From: Psilocybe azurescens
Lineage: Eukaryota; Basidiomycota; Agaricomycetes; Agaricales; Agrocybaceae
Length of the DNA stretch: 64,000 nt
Direction: 5' to 3'
NCBI GenBank assembly: GCA_023853785.1
Contig: JAJIRX010000648.1
Coordinates: 310,001 to 374,000, forward strand
A model generated the notes under the pieces. It saw only the letters and a program-made list of their open reading frames with translations, did not search any database and was not told the DNA's origin. Shown piece by piece: positions 1 to 11,744 of this stretch. Position numbers and translations under genes: made by a program. The stretch's first letter is position 1. The number at the start of each line of letters is the position of its first letter.

Positions 1-765
1 AAAGTGAGGAAAGTCCGGAAAAAGATAAAAGTGTCAATGTATGAAATTATGCGTTTTAGTCTTGTGAAGTTAGCGGCATTGGCTGACAGATCAGGTTACA
101 CTGGTCGATCCTGCCATGCCAGTAGTACTTCGACGCAAGTCCCAATGAAATGTATACTGGTACACAGCGGCTAAGCACTAGTAGTGCCAGTAATTACATA
201 TGACACGCACAAATTTGATGAAAATGAGTCTTTTGTTGTAAAGTTTGAGAACACAAGGCCTTTATCACATCCCACTGCGATTGACCAGCGCCTAAAATGG
301 TTTTTGTATGTTGCCTATTATACTGTGGTATCACTGCATGCAACTATTCTCGTAAGCAAAGCATTGATTTCATACACGTAAGTAATCGAACCCCTGCGAT
401 CTCTGCCAGACAAGATAGCTGTAAAGGGTTGATCCACCAGCATCGTAAGCTAGTGGCACACTACATGATGTCCATGACTAGTTGGAAAATGCAGATCCCT
501 CTGGAGAACTTATCGCTTCATTTATTGTGCGTATCTCGATGGCTCTCTGCAGATCAGAAGTATCAAGTCCCCAGTAAATGCTGGTGGAATAACCTGGAAC
601 CAAGGTTAGCCGAGTCGGTTCTATCAGTTATGCCAATGTCAATGCCAGAAATAAAGTCCCTTCAGACAGGAATATGTAAGGTATGGGACCCAAAAACTAT
701 AAAGAGACCTCTATCGGAGACTCCAATTCTTTAGAATCTCCAGCAGTTTCAATCCTCGACACAAG
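1..765. other. No gene supported
   Basis: Only short overlapping open frames occur here, none with a recognisable motif or convincing splice structure. I see no repeat, RNA gene or promoter signature that I would defend. Confidence 0.4.
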
Positions 766-1211
766 ATGTTCAAGCTCATTTTCGTCCTCGCTATCTTTGC
801 AGCGTCTCAGAGCGTCCTCGCTGGTCCCATCCCTCAACCAGACACCACTGACAGTCCGTGTCCAAATTTCCATCCTTATATTGGGACTGAGCTCACTACG
901 AATGACCTGCAGCCGGACGTATGAATCTCAGGAGAGGTATTAGTGGGACAGCGGACAACGCTGCTGCTAATTACTATGTCCCTTTCGGGTCCGGTTTTGT
1001 GGGGGGCCTGTTAATGCGGCGGCAAGTGGTAAGTTTGCCTTATGGACTCATCATATTCCTTGTTGTAATCGGCATTTATATAGTGGTAAATGATGCTGCT
1101 AACGCAGCAGGAAGCGTAGCCACCAGTGCCCTGAATGTCGGTGCTGATTTCGCCAATGGAGTCCTTGGAACTGGAGCCAACTTGATCAATGGAGTGTTCA
1201 ACGCTCTCTAA
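766..1211 (+). CDS. Possible small secreted protein, exon structure unresolved
   Basis: An ATG at 766 opens a 52-residue frame that begins with a good signal peptide (MFKLIFVLAIFAAS, then a likely cut after VLAG) followed by a Pro/Thr/Asp-rich stretch. Further on, 1084-1211 encodes an Ala/Asn/Gly-rich tail (NAAGSVATSALNVG) ending in a stop, and 1029-1083 has perfect 55-bp intron signals (GTAAGT to TATAG). I could not find a splice path joining the two parts without a stop, so either an exon is missed, a base is wrong, or the locus is dead. Small secreted proteins of this style are common in mushrooms. No family is recognised. Confidence 0.25.
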
Positions 1212-1536
1212 ACCATCAGATAGTTTTACAGTATTTGACGCGTAATATGCAAGAGAAATATAAAACACGTCTGACTCTTTTCTATAAATCAGAAAAATGA
1301 CTGGTAGTATACGGAGCACTGATCGTGTGAACCTATTGACTGTGACTTGTCACGTCATGCATAGAGTGATACTTCGCTCTTTTTGTGAACAATGTGTCTG
1401 CCACAGACGCGACAGACCTACGCCAAACTCAAGCTCAACTCTGATTGACCGTCACCTTCAAAGCCACTACAGAATCGCCGTAAAATAGATCTCCCCCTAC
1501 GTAATTCAATCAATCTCATTTAGTCTTTGCATCAGA
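1212..1536. other. Intergenic, upstream of RNH203
   Basis: No gene seen. The pyrimidine-rich stretch just before 1537 is what is expected of a basidiomycete 5' leader. Confidence 0.35.
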
Positions 1537-2568
1537 ATGGCGGCTCCAACAATCACCGTCATACCTTCCATCAAGACCAATCTTCCAACATGCGAGCCAA
1601 ACCTAATGCCATTCCACATCGACTATAGTGGTCCTGCTTCTGTTTCTGCTTTTATGCGCGTTGAGAAGCTCAAGTCCCAGGGTTCAGATCTGGAAGTGGG
1701 TGCAGAAGATGACATCTCAAGCGATGTGAATTCTGAACAAAAAACACTCGACCGACCAGTAGTCAATGAAGACATGAAAGTAGACGCGTCATCCATAGAT
1801 ATTTCCGGTCCCCCCAGCAGTGTGACCACGAACGCGAAAACCTCAGGGTCATCTACATCATCTATGGAAACAGACAGCCAGGTCATCTCGGAGTCAATCC
1901 TCACGGTGGAATCACAGACGTCCCTTTCTTCAGACACTACTCGAGTATCGCCAACTCATCCCGTACTTGACGATCCGGACAAGCGATTTCTCTCGACATT
2001 CCGAGGCCGAACTATACACGGTCTTACAATAGACCTCCCCTCAGGGTACTCTGGACTAGTTCTACGAGGCGAAGGATCCAACACGAATCGTGAAAGTCAG
2101 GAAGACACGACGAATAACAAGACCGAGTCCAAAACTCAAAACGCCAGTCAGAAAGCGAGTGCCAGGGGTAAAAACGAGACCGCTGTGGTTGAAAAACCCG
2201 CCACAAGGCCTCGCGGACGGTTGACCCGCAGTGCTGTTTTTAAACCTGCTGTGATCACTATTGAAGACGAGGACGAAGAAATGACGGACACTGCCCTCGG
2301 TCCCTCCAGTAACGACTCAGGCGAACGGACGGACGAACAGCAGGATATTGTTGATACAGCAGGCGACTCAGCCATCCGCAAACTTGTCCCTCAGTCTCAA
2401 TTTTCTTCGTTTACCCTATGGCATGCCGATCGACCTGTGAACAAGGGGAACGACGAATATTATCGTTCACTAACCGAGTGGATTGCTCTGTCACGAGAGG
2501 TACCCCAATTTGTTTCTGAACTGGATGATAGCTCATCGGTTATGCAGATCCATCGGACAGACTTGTAA
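1537..2568 (+). CDS. RNH203: Ribonuclease H2 subunit C
   Basis: This is the small structural subunit of the heterotrimeric RNase H2, which removes ribonucleotides from DNA in the nucleus. The family's three conserved blocks are visible: residues about 25-42 (MPFHIDYSGPASVSAFM), about 150-175 (FRGRTIHGLTIDLPSGYSG) and a C-terminal FTLWHADRPVNKGNDEYY block followed by LTEWIALSREIH. Between blocks 1 and 2, and again between 2 and 3, lie long Ser/Thr/acid-rich disordered inserts, making the protein (327 residues) longer than yeast or animal orthologues. The last conserved residues appear only if a 48-bp intron (2500-2547, GTACCC to TGCAG) is removed. It is a multiple of three with no stop, so unspliced RNA still reads through to the same stop. 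Start chosen at the first ATG, 1537. Confidence 0.85.
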   Translation: MAAPTITVIPSIKTNLPTCEPNLMPFHIDYSGPASVSAFMRVEKLKSQGSDLEVGAEDDISSDVNSEQKTLDRPVVNEDMKVDASSIDISGPPSSVTTNAKTSGSSTSSMETDSQVISESILTVESQTSLSSDTTRVSPTHPVLDDPDKRFLSTFRGRTIHGLTIDLPSGYSGLVLRGEGSNTNRESQEDTTNNKTESKTQNASQKASARGKNETAVVEKPATRPRGRLTRSAVFKPAVITIEDEDEEMTDTALGPSSNDSGERTDEQQDIVDTAGDSAIRKLVPQSQFSSFTLWHADRPVNKGNDEYYRSLTEWIALSREVPQFVSELDDSSSVMQIHRTDL

Positions 2569-3960
2569 AATCATAGATGACTCTTGTTTGTATAAATTAT
2601 ATCCTGTCCGTGACATTCACCGGAGGTTCAAGTCTACACCAATCCCAACTGTTACCCGCTTCTCACAAGCCCCTTGCTTTCCGGAATCCCGTATATTTTC
2701 TTGCCATTATTCCCAAGATACTGCTAACATTCAATATGCCATTTGCATAAGACGTGATAAGTTGTTTGAAAGGCAGAGGTAAGTTTTTAAAGGACTCGTT
2801 ATGGCCACAAACTGACGAACGATGTTTTTCAAATTAGGACCTCTGATCACTCAATTCTGTGAGCAGCCTTTCTCACCGAACACATGTGGAGTAAGCCCAA
2901 AATTAGAACAAGAGCCGGCGATCCACTGCAAAGAGACGACATAAAAGGCATCTCTAAGACTTTCGGAAGTCTTATGAAGCCGAACGTGGCAGCGAAAACA
3001 CCTTTTTGATCGTATCTGCCATTCTGAAACTTTTTTCTTTTGAACCTCTCTATCTATTTGCTACATCCTGGCCTGAACAAGAAGCAGAAGAAATGTCTAG
3101 GGCTTTCTCATGCTGAGGCGCCGTCCCCGAGTGAGAGGCCTCAATGCCACGTTATGTCAGCTTCAATCTCATTAATCCCTGGTCACTGATACCATCATAT
3201 ATATATACCGACGCAAATCAATTGATGTGGCAGGCAATTATGTACCTTACCACCAACTTTGCATCAACTTACTCAGTGGCGTACCTGTGACGGCGACAAT
3301 CTGAAGGGCAGCTTTCGAAGGACACGAAAATAGTGAGCACTTTACTCATATAATCTCTGAGCGTTGAATATGCATTGAATCCAAATATAACTATAAATAT
3401 ACCTAGAAGGAAAAATAAACCCAGAAAAATCAGAGCATTGAAATCATTTCCCGAACTCTCCCCGGATCGCCAGATAACAGCCCATGACTTCACAGTGAAA
3501 ACGATCGGACGAAGTTCAACAAGTTACAAGATCTCGGGTGCTAGTTACTTTGACTTGGTTGGGTTGAGAGCGATAAACTGGTGCGCACTGCCCCCGTTGT
3601 GTGTGTATCCTGTTATCCAGGCGAACAAAGTCCGCTGCTGCAAGTTTTGTATATGTTAAAAGAACCTTGGAGCCCGAATAACGGCCGTCAATAGTTAGTC
3701 GACCTTCAAAAGGGACTTTACACGCCGCTCTAAGAGTAAACCACGCGGGCACGGTATCTGTGCTCTGTTCACACTGACCTGTGAACATGCCACGCCGCCT
3801 GTGTTGTCAGAAATTGGAACGCCTGTGACAATCGGTGTCAAGAAACGATGCGACAATCCAAGTATTTAACAACCACCCCTCTTGTTCCACTGCTCCTTTC
3901 TTGTTGTCGTCCTTCCGAGCTACAGTATTTGGTCGATCTCTGGCGAGCGCGCTTACCCCT
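2569..3960. other. Long intergenic stretch, no gene supported
   Basis: Several short frames on both strands (for example 3516-3788 minus, 3375-3659 plus) shadow each other and match nothing I know. There is a short TA run near 3198. I see no structural element. Confidence 0.35.
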
Positions 3961-5848
3961 ATGGACCATGGCATCCCAGCGATGCCTGGGCTTTTCTCTA
4001 GTATATCTGCGACTAAGGTATTTATTCAGTTGTTTTGTGGTCGTCGATTCGTGGCCTGATGACATCTGATCAAGTATGCAACTGGTACTTCCCTATCCCG
4101 TTGCCTTTTCATTATGTATGACGGCAACTTGTGCTATCACAGTCGCTTCGGCTACCTTCTTGCTCTGGGATATGGCTTTGACGCTAGATACGGAGGTGCG
4201 AAAACGGCAGTGGGATTTCAACGTGTCACTGAATTGCATTGTACGCTCTTTAGGTGGCTAGGGTGTGGATGGCGAGGAAAACACTCGGGACAACTCTGTT
4301 TTTCTTGTAAGTAACAGACTGAGATCTTTTGTTCTGCCCCCTAATACCTTTACCTGTAGAATCGCTACATTCCACCTATCCTGTTTGCTTTCGACCTTTC
4401 GGGTACGAACATGATTTTCATTGACGCCAGTTTATACGATACTCACCTCCCTGAAGCACAATTTATGTCTTCACCGACCATTCAGGTATGTTTTTAGTAT
4501 CCATCTAGAAAGAATGGCTCAAATGTGTGCCATAGTTGTAGGGGAAATTAATCCCCTCGCTTTTCTTGTCTTCTGATCTTATTTTAGTTGCAAAAATTAT
4601 GAACTATCGTCAACAATTCTGGATCTGGTCTCTATTGCGATTATCGAATGTAGGTGGTCAACATTCGGGCTCAATAACTTATCTAATATTTATTCACACT
4701 CCAGGTGTTCTTGTGATGCGAACTCATGCTCTATATCAGAATAAGTTGATACTAAGACTACTTGCCTCTCTGTGTATAGTAAGTGGCGACTGAACTTTAT
4801 GCCGGAGCTGTTTCTGAGATTGTCACGAACCTGCCAAAGTCCTCCATAGCCATCATGTTGACCTGCTTTTTGATTGTGTTCAAAAACGAAACTTGTAAGA
4901 GCGGCTATTTGTTTCCTTGGTCTGACGGCAGGAAATAACATGTATCAGTTATACCCGCGAGCACTATTGGTTTCAGAGGTTGTTTATCAGGCTGCACTAG
5001 CTCGTTGTGTCGACCTCTTTTGATCGCCTTCTGGATTCCTTTCTTTTGTTTCGAGACGCGTGAGTGGTGTACCGCTTCCATCGTAAAGTCGGTTTCTGAA
5101 TTGTCCTCTTTTTGGCAGTGGTTTTCGTGCTCACTGTTTGGAAATCATATAAATCATGTTTGTGTTATTCTGCGTCATGTTGGAGTCCATATTGGGTCTG
5201 ATGGAGGTCAACAGTCAAGTTTTTGCAAATGACTGGATCCGCAAACATCGTGAAAATACTTGCCCGAGATGGTCGGTTCTTTTGTTTTGCTTCCAATATA
5301 GTACGACTCTGATAACAGAACTTAATTCAGGAGTTTTGTATTATATTGGTCAGTGTAGCCTATGTCATGCCTGTGTATGTTCTAAGGAAACTCAATCTGA
5401 CATTTCCCCTCTTCTTCAGTCATCATATGTGAGTGAAGTCCTCTTTCACAACCGTTGTTGCTCACCGGTAGATCCTCTGTGTCCTTGACCTATAGCGATA
5501 TCAGTTTGCAATTTTTTGATATGGATTCTGGATCCTTTTGCGTCATATCTCGCCGTGGGTCTATTGAAAAGCCTTCAGGCAACGATTTGTTCAAGGTGAG
5601 GTGATACCACAGCTCTCCGTATTCTTCGCAATGACGAATATTCCAGGATACTGCTCAATCTACGAGGAATATTAGAAACGAAGGCTCCGACCATGTCTCA
5701 ATTCGAGCAAAATTACCCTAATTCTCTTATAGACATGGATGAACTGCCCGGACCTGTGGACGCAATTGATACGTTGGCAGACGATCCATTTTCGAGATCG
5801 GATATCTCTGTGGGTGCTCGACGGGAACGCAGGCTAGCGGTCAGGTAG
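3961..5848 (+). CDS. DUF6533 multi-pass membrane protein, copy A
   Basis: Mushroom-specific integral membrane protein of unknown function. Exons inferred: 3961-4017, a 10-nt micro-exon 4075-4084, 4143-4195, 4254-4306, 4360-4485, then exons carrying CKNYELSS, VMRTHALYQNKLILRLL and LLIAFWIPFFCFET, and a last part split by intron 5596-5646 that ends at TAG 5846-5848. The DUF6533 signature LLWDMALTLDTE is followed by VARVWMARKTLGTTLFFL and NRYIP. The C terminus is a conserved LLNLRGILET helix and an acidic tail. The donor after exon 4 is one base out of phase with NRY, so a G may be missing at 4306-4307. The exon upstream of CKNY is not fully resolved. It is a tandem paralogue of the gene at 7074, with introns at matching places. 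Confidence 0.72.
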
Positions 5849-7073
5849 ATAGGCACTATATTGGGCTCTAACTCATAACTTTGTGTATCATAGTATCTGT
5901 TACGGACGATCATTCAAGATGTAAACCAGGCATGCCGATCAGCAATGTACATTATACTTTTACCTTGCTTTTACCGCGGACGTCGTATGTAAATGATTAT
6001 CATCTTAAGCTCGGTACAGACAGGCAGCCGTATACAGTTAAAACCTGCCATAACCCATACCTCCTGTAATACCCATAACCTGTAATAACCCATAGGTGTG
6101 AGCCGCCACCAAAACCGAAATTTACACCAAAATTAACCTCTCATAATCCATAACCTGCCATAACCCATAGCCGGGTCCAACCACCGAGGGGGTTATGGGC
6201 TATGACAGGTTCGACTGTACTTCCATGAACATAAATTATTTTCAATCAATTATGCCACTGCGCCCACTCCTGGATTGTGGATTACATTTTCAAGTAAGCG
6301 CCTGATATACCGTACATATCTTATGTTTATTTTTACTGTTAAAGATCACTTCAGGATGGACTCCTTGTTGTTACCTTGAGCCCCATGAACCGGCTATACT
6401 ATTCAATTACGGCGACATCGATACAACACTGTTTGTCCTGGTACAATGCCAGCGTTCAACCGTACATATCTGAGAATCATGTAATTATATCAGATTATAC
6501 CTCGCAAATATCTCGCTCTACAGGGTGTCGACCTTTTGCGACTACCGATAGACATGGAGATTGATAAAGATATGGATAGAGCAACTTTTGATTGATAACA
6601 AAGATATCTCTGATTTCATGTAACTCCGTTGATTCTTCTTAGTCTCTTCATGGCTTAAGCCAATCGTTTGAAGGCGTCCAAGAATCAGGCCCAGTTCTAA
6701 GCACATACGTATGTTTGTTATATGGAAGGCACACCAGTATCAATTAGGGCACACTAACTCCACTCTCGCACGTGTGCTTTCTTTATAAACATTAGATCAG
6801 GATTGGGAACTTCTTCACTTGCTCTCTTGAGGCTAGCGATTCGCGAACAGCCGCATCGGATATAATGTATTCGTCATTTGGTGTTCTCCGAATGGTTTCA
6901 GATGTAAGCTCAGCTCGCCACCCCGGCCTCCACGCTATAAACTAAGGGCCTTGAGGTCAAGATTGAGATATATCCCCTCAAGACACTCTAAGTTGACCAT
7001 TCTGCCCCAAGACCCGCCATAGTGTCGGCCGTTGTTTGAAGCCGCCCACAACTGGCCAGAGCGCTCAGTTTGG
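5849..7073. other. Intergenic between the DUF6533 paralogues
   Basis: Apart from the 183-bp MITE at 6035-6217 I see no gene or repeat. A short frame at 6376-6564 has no recognisable content. Confidence 0.4.
6035..6217. mobile_element. Tc1/mariner-type MITE with TA target duplication
   Basis: The left end reads TA|CAGTTAAAACCTGCCATAAC and the right end, reverse-complemented, reads TA|CAGTCGAACCTGTCATAG, giving roughly 25-bp imperfect terminal inverted repeats beginning CAGT and flanked by TA (6033-6034 and 6218-6219). Inside are further copies of the CCATAACC motif. A TA duplication with CAGT ends is the usual hallmark of Tc1/mariner MITEs. It has no coding capacity. Confidence 0.75.
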
Positions 7074-8957
7074 ATGGCAGACCTGGCACAACAGCAACTC
7101 GCGGCCCCGACAATTGACTTACTGTCGTCTCTCAAAACTACTCAAGTGGGTGCCACGTGTAACACTATACTGTACGCTGTCCTTGCTCACCGGATTATTA
7201 GTATTTATCTTGTTCGTGATTCCTTGAAATTCCTTCGGGCAGCGGGGCGTAGTAAGAAGCTAACATTCGGCCGATAGTCGTAGCAGCCACGATTCTAATA
7301 TGGGACATGGTTATAACCCTGGATATCGAGGTGCGAAGGGCAACAAATGCCATCGATGAGGTACGCTGACGGTGTTGTACAGGTGGAAAGGGTATGGCGT
7401 GCGAAGAAAACTTTCGGAACATCTTTATTCTTTGTGGTGAGTGCAACAGTAACATATGCGGAATGGGCGTGACTCAACGGTAGTAGAATCGATATGGCAC
7501 TCTCGTCACTGTACTATATAGCCTGTTTTGTGAGGCATATCTATTTGTCGGCAACTTTTGTCGAAGGCTAATGAGTCGTCGTATAGATGAATTGACGCCA
7601 TCTCCATCCAATTCCGTAAGTCTGGTCACTTGTGTTTCGTCCTGGTCAAACAACGCGCTAAATCAAAGATTTTAAAAGTTGTAAGGCTCACTTACTGCCA
7701 TGACGCACGAGCTTTGGGGACACGCCACTGACAGTTTCGCTAATTGTAGCTGTCGAAACTATTTGATATCCTTTGGAATTCTCAGCCTAATTTCCGTCAT
7801 GACCATTGAATGTAAGTTGGCAGTGTTCTGTTCACTAGCCTGTTTGGCGAACCTGAGGTCTATTTGACAACAGGGGTCTGCATTTTGCGAACGACGGCAT
7901 TGTATAAAAGTAAATATCTATTTATTTTCCTAGTATCACTATGCGTCGTAAGTAGAGGAAGGCTTTATGGCACGCTTGAGTTTACTGACCATTGACTGCC
8001 ACAGACCACGGTCGCGCACATCATGGCATGCTTCATGCTCATCATATTAAAGACGGATTGTAAGTTTGGAATTCTGGGCATATATGTATATGACTGACAT
8101 ACTGACATCCATCATTCCCTGGCATCAGTCCAGCAATTGAAACCTACTGGCTATACCCAGTGCTTTGGACAATGCACTCTCGCAATTTGCACGACATCGA
8201 TCACCATTGTTTGGATCCCATTCTTTGCTTTTGAAACGAGTAAGTCACGAGGGATTTGTAGACTAGCATGTTTTAATTTGGTTTTAATCGTTTTATGACA
8301 GTTATTCTAGTCCTGACGGTCAAAAAATTCTTTGAAGACATCAAATCATGCTTCGAACGCACTGAGAGTGGGATGTACAAAATACGAATACAATTTGGGG
8401 TTGGTCGTTCATCGGTACTCGCGGTGGTGATGCGAGATGGTGAGTGCTAGTTATATAGGACGGAGTTCTGATGATTTAAATCCACCTTTCGCGCTATAGA
8501 ACTAGTATATTACTTTGGTAAGTCAATGTTCGAAACATCGAAGTACTGACGTTAACTTACCCTTTCGTAGTCTTCATGGGTAAGAGATATAACACCATTT
8601 CTCAATCACGACTTTTTCTCTGACCTGATGATAGCTGTATGCGTCGGGAACCTCATCCTGGATGTTTTGGACCCCGGTAATTTCTTTTACGGCCTTGCGA
8701 TAGGGAGGGCTCTCCAGTCGGCTGTATGCTCTCGGTGTGTTGGAACAGTCTCGAATCTCGAAAGTTGCTAACGAGTCGGATGAAGGATGCTGCTGAATTT
8801 GAGAGGACTATTAGACAGCCAGAAACTACACTCACAGTTTGTTGCAACAACATGCCACGGAACGCTTTTGCAACTCTCGTCTACGTCGATACCGCAGTGG
8901 ACCGATCTGGATGACGATGAAATCATGGAGCGTAGACGAGACGAAGCGAGCTACTGA
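7074..8957 (+). CDS. DUF6533 multi-pass membrane protein, copy B
   Basis: Paralogue of the gene at 3961. Exons inferred: 7074-7145, a 10-nt micro-exon 7202-7211, 7278-7330, 7383-7436, 7487-7615, an exon starting CRNYLISFGILSL, one with VCILRTTALYKSKYLFIF, one with TTVAHIMACFMLIILKT, one with IVWIPFFAFET, and a final block in which intron 8735-8785 joins LQSAVCSR to MLLNLRGLLDSQK. It ends DEIMERRRDEASY at TGA 8955-8957. The signature is LIWDMVITLDIE-VERVW. Hydrophobic segments suggest about seven membrane passes. Both copies have the same micro-exon, the same LDxE|V intron and the same intron before LLNLRG. One exon junction near 7616-7750 is unresolved. Function unknown. Confidence 0.75.
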
Positions 8958-9776
8958 GCTCAGGGTGGGAAGCGCGATGGAAAGTATATGTATCATTACT
9001 ACCTTTTCTCTTTGATTGAGCTGAACATGGGATGTATTTTTATCACATTATCTTGCTTTTGAGAATATATGCGGGTCACAGATCCTTTTAATAGAAGTGC
9101 AGTATTGCTTTTGGCAGAACGGTTTCAAGCCATTCTCTCAAGCTATTGACGAGCCGGAAGACGGTAATAGCTCTCGAGGTATCTTCCGACACCCGAGACA
9201 GATTTTGAGTCTATTTCCACGTGCGATTCTCGGTATGAAAGAGCGGCGTGGATTGACAGGAACTGATCCTGAACCAATGAATGACCATGCCTTCGGAGCC
9301 GCTGCCTTCTGGGACTAAGGCTGAGAATAAGCTGAGAGTCGAGTATATCCGTGGCAACAAGCCAGTATTTTGGTAGTCGAGTCGTCTCTTCGAGGGACCG
9401 GCTAAAGGCTGTCAAAAAGTTGCCGTTGTTGCGAAAAGTGCTGCGAACGCAGTAATAGAAATGAAAAGCATTGGCAAAATTGTGAATTTGTGGGTAGTTG
9501 GGTCATGAAATCAGTCGTTCAGAGCCTGTTTTTGATATGTTTATCTGGTGTTCATATATGCGCACAGAGTTTGGCATTGAGCTTGCATTTGAGCAGCACC
9601 GGTAATGAATGGCGGGAAAAGGAAGAAACGTCGGGGAAAGCGATCTGTAACAAGTGACACGGTGACCGCCATCAGGACACGTCAGTGCGTCTGGTGGAAT
9701 CCTCCATAAATACTATGTTCAATATCGATAGAACTCTTTCCCCAGACCTCCTTGAGAGACGATTACCTCTGCAGCC
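8958..9776. other. Intergenic, includes promoter of the PDI gene
   Basis: No gene supported. A short frame at 9097-9318 matches nothing. The TATA-like ATAAATACTATG near 9706, 70 bp before the next start codon, is a plausible core promoter. Confidence 0.35.
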
Positions 9777-11254
9777 ATGATATTGGCCACTCAGCTTATT
9801 GCGTTAACCACCCTCGCTCTGGTACCTTCGTTGGTGTCTGCAGGGATGTTCCCGAAAGATTCACTGGTGAAACCGTTGGATGCGAAGACATTCAAGCAAG
9901 CGATGAAGGCCAACGTAAGTTCCTTTTCTCTGTCTTAGTCAATTCGAATAGAACTAAATGTCATTATAGCAAACGAGTTTGGTCGCCTTCGTTGCTCCAT
10001 GGTGTGGGGTATGTATTTTTACGCACTCGTTTATTAGCAATATGACTAACGGCAGTACCCTGTAGCATTGCCAGAAAATGGTACCAGAGTACAGCAAAGC
10101 AGCTTTAGGACTGTATCCTCTCATTCCTGCCTATGCTGTTAACTGTCACGCCGAGAAGAACAAGCGTCTCTGTGCTGATCAGGTGGGATACCAGTACATA
10201 TAGCTCGGAGCGGATAAATGCTGACCGAAGTAATAGGGCGTTCAAGGCTTCCCCACTGTCAAGGTAAGAATCTCTCTGTCTCCTAGCCGGCGCAGGACTG
10301 ACAGGTATCTCAGCTTTTCCCGAGAGGAAACACACTAGCTCCCATGCTCTATGATTCCGAACGAACCGCTAGTGGTTTCTGGTACTTTGCGACAAGACGA
10401 GTGCCAAAAGCTTACGAAAAATTCTACTCAGTGGATGATATTCCAGGATGGGTTTCAAAGGTTAGTTGTCTTTCTATATACTTAATACTAAAACTTTTAA
10501 TACAATTTGCCAAATAGGACACGAATAAACATCGTGCACTTCTTTTGACCAAAGACAAGAAAGTACCGCTATTATGGCAGGTACTCGCCAACAAATATTC
10601 TGATACCAACCTTGCCTTTGCTTCACATCGTGACCGCAAAGGAAAATCGTCAGCTAAGATGGGCCTAGAGGACACCAAGGAGGCAAGGTACTTTTGTACC
10701 CCATGGGGTCCACTACGCCTATACGCTATACAGGTTCGTCTGCTGTCATCGTCTATATTCTGGGCTAACCGACAATAATAGGTATCCTCAAACACGATTC
10801 GCTGAACAAATTCTTCGACTCCGTCCTTGATGGTACTGCGGACTTGACCCAAATCATCGAAGAAGCTGAATCAGAGGAGTTTGTTCCTGATCCTGAGGAG
10901 CTCGAGATCGAAAGAAAGCAAGAAGCACAGAAGATTGCTCTCATGCACGGAGGCTACACCGATCTTATTGACTTCGAAAAGGCCATGCTAGAAGGCGGTG
11001 CCGACTACCATGATGTTCACGGCTATGGTGGCATGATGGGCAGTATCCCCGAGCACATGAAGAAGAAGACTGCGAAGGAGCCTGAGCCGCCACTTGACAA
11101 ACCAGAAACGCCCAGTATCTCTGTTGGCGATGCTCCCATTACCGGGCACCCTCCGACAGCTTCACCAGATATTAAGGCACCCTCAGACGCTGATCAGGTT
11201 CCTCTTGGTCAACACGGGGCACAAGCGACAGGGACTAGCAGGGATGAACTGTAG
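9777..11254 (+). CDS. ER protein disulfide isomerase, Mpd1/PDIA6-like, RDEL-tailed
   Basis: Thioredoxin-fold oxidoreductase of the secretory pathway. Exons inferred: 9777-9914 (signal peptide), 9970-10008, 10066-10182, 10237-10263, 10314-10460, 10518-10733 and 10782-11254. The active site WCGHC is assembled across the intron at 10009-10065. It is followed by the cis-Pro loop GVQGFPTVKLFPRG. A second, redox-inactive thioredoxin-like half and an acidic tail follow, and the last four residues are RDEL, a KDEL/HDEL-type retrieval signal placing it in the ER lumen. The expected KVLLYPMGSTTPIRYTG block is one frame off the preceding exon at about 10685. Inserting one base gives a clean 385-residue protein, so this is probably a sequence error. 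Confidence 0.85.
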
Positions 11255-11744
11255 CTTAATCCGAAAGGTGTTGGGCATTATGTACACATGGGATACCGAA
11301 TGAATTCATTGTAGGCTACGAGGAATACTCAATAAATATTATTATTATTCTGTTTTTCGCGTATATTTGAGTTGCTTCTGGAAGCCTTTGAAACTGACGA
11401 CCTAACCACAAACTGCAAACAAACTGATGAGTTATGATTTATTTATGATTTTATACCATCGAAGGCCGAGGACCGAGATTAGCGTGACGGTTGTCTGTGA
11501 TAATAGCACGTGAAGCTCGTCACGCGAGTGTCAACTTGGCCGCAAGAGCATTACTCAACTAATCTATGAACTTTGTCATCATCGAGCTCGAAGCCGCTTC
11601 CTGAGCCTACCTGGATAGTTGGATGGCCGAGCATCCTAACGAGCCTTGCTGAAGACTTACACACGTCAAAACGTATCACTCACATTAACCACGAAGGTTT
11701 CAAGAAAAACGTCTATATTACGCACAATAGTACAATCTAGGACC
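11255..11744. other. Intergenic between PDI gene and NTO1
   Basis: No gene seen. The AATAAATATTATTATTATT stretch near 11331 is a plausible poly(A) region for the PDI gene. Confidence 0.4.

Noticed and set aside
3269..3788. Two minus-strand frames of 74 and 90 codons
   Set aside because: Shadowed by plus-strand frames of equal length, no recognisable content, no promoter or splice context.
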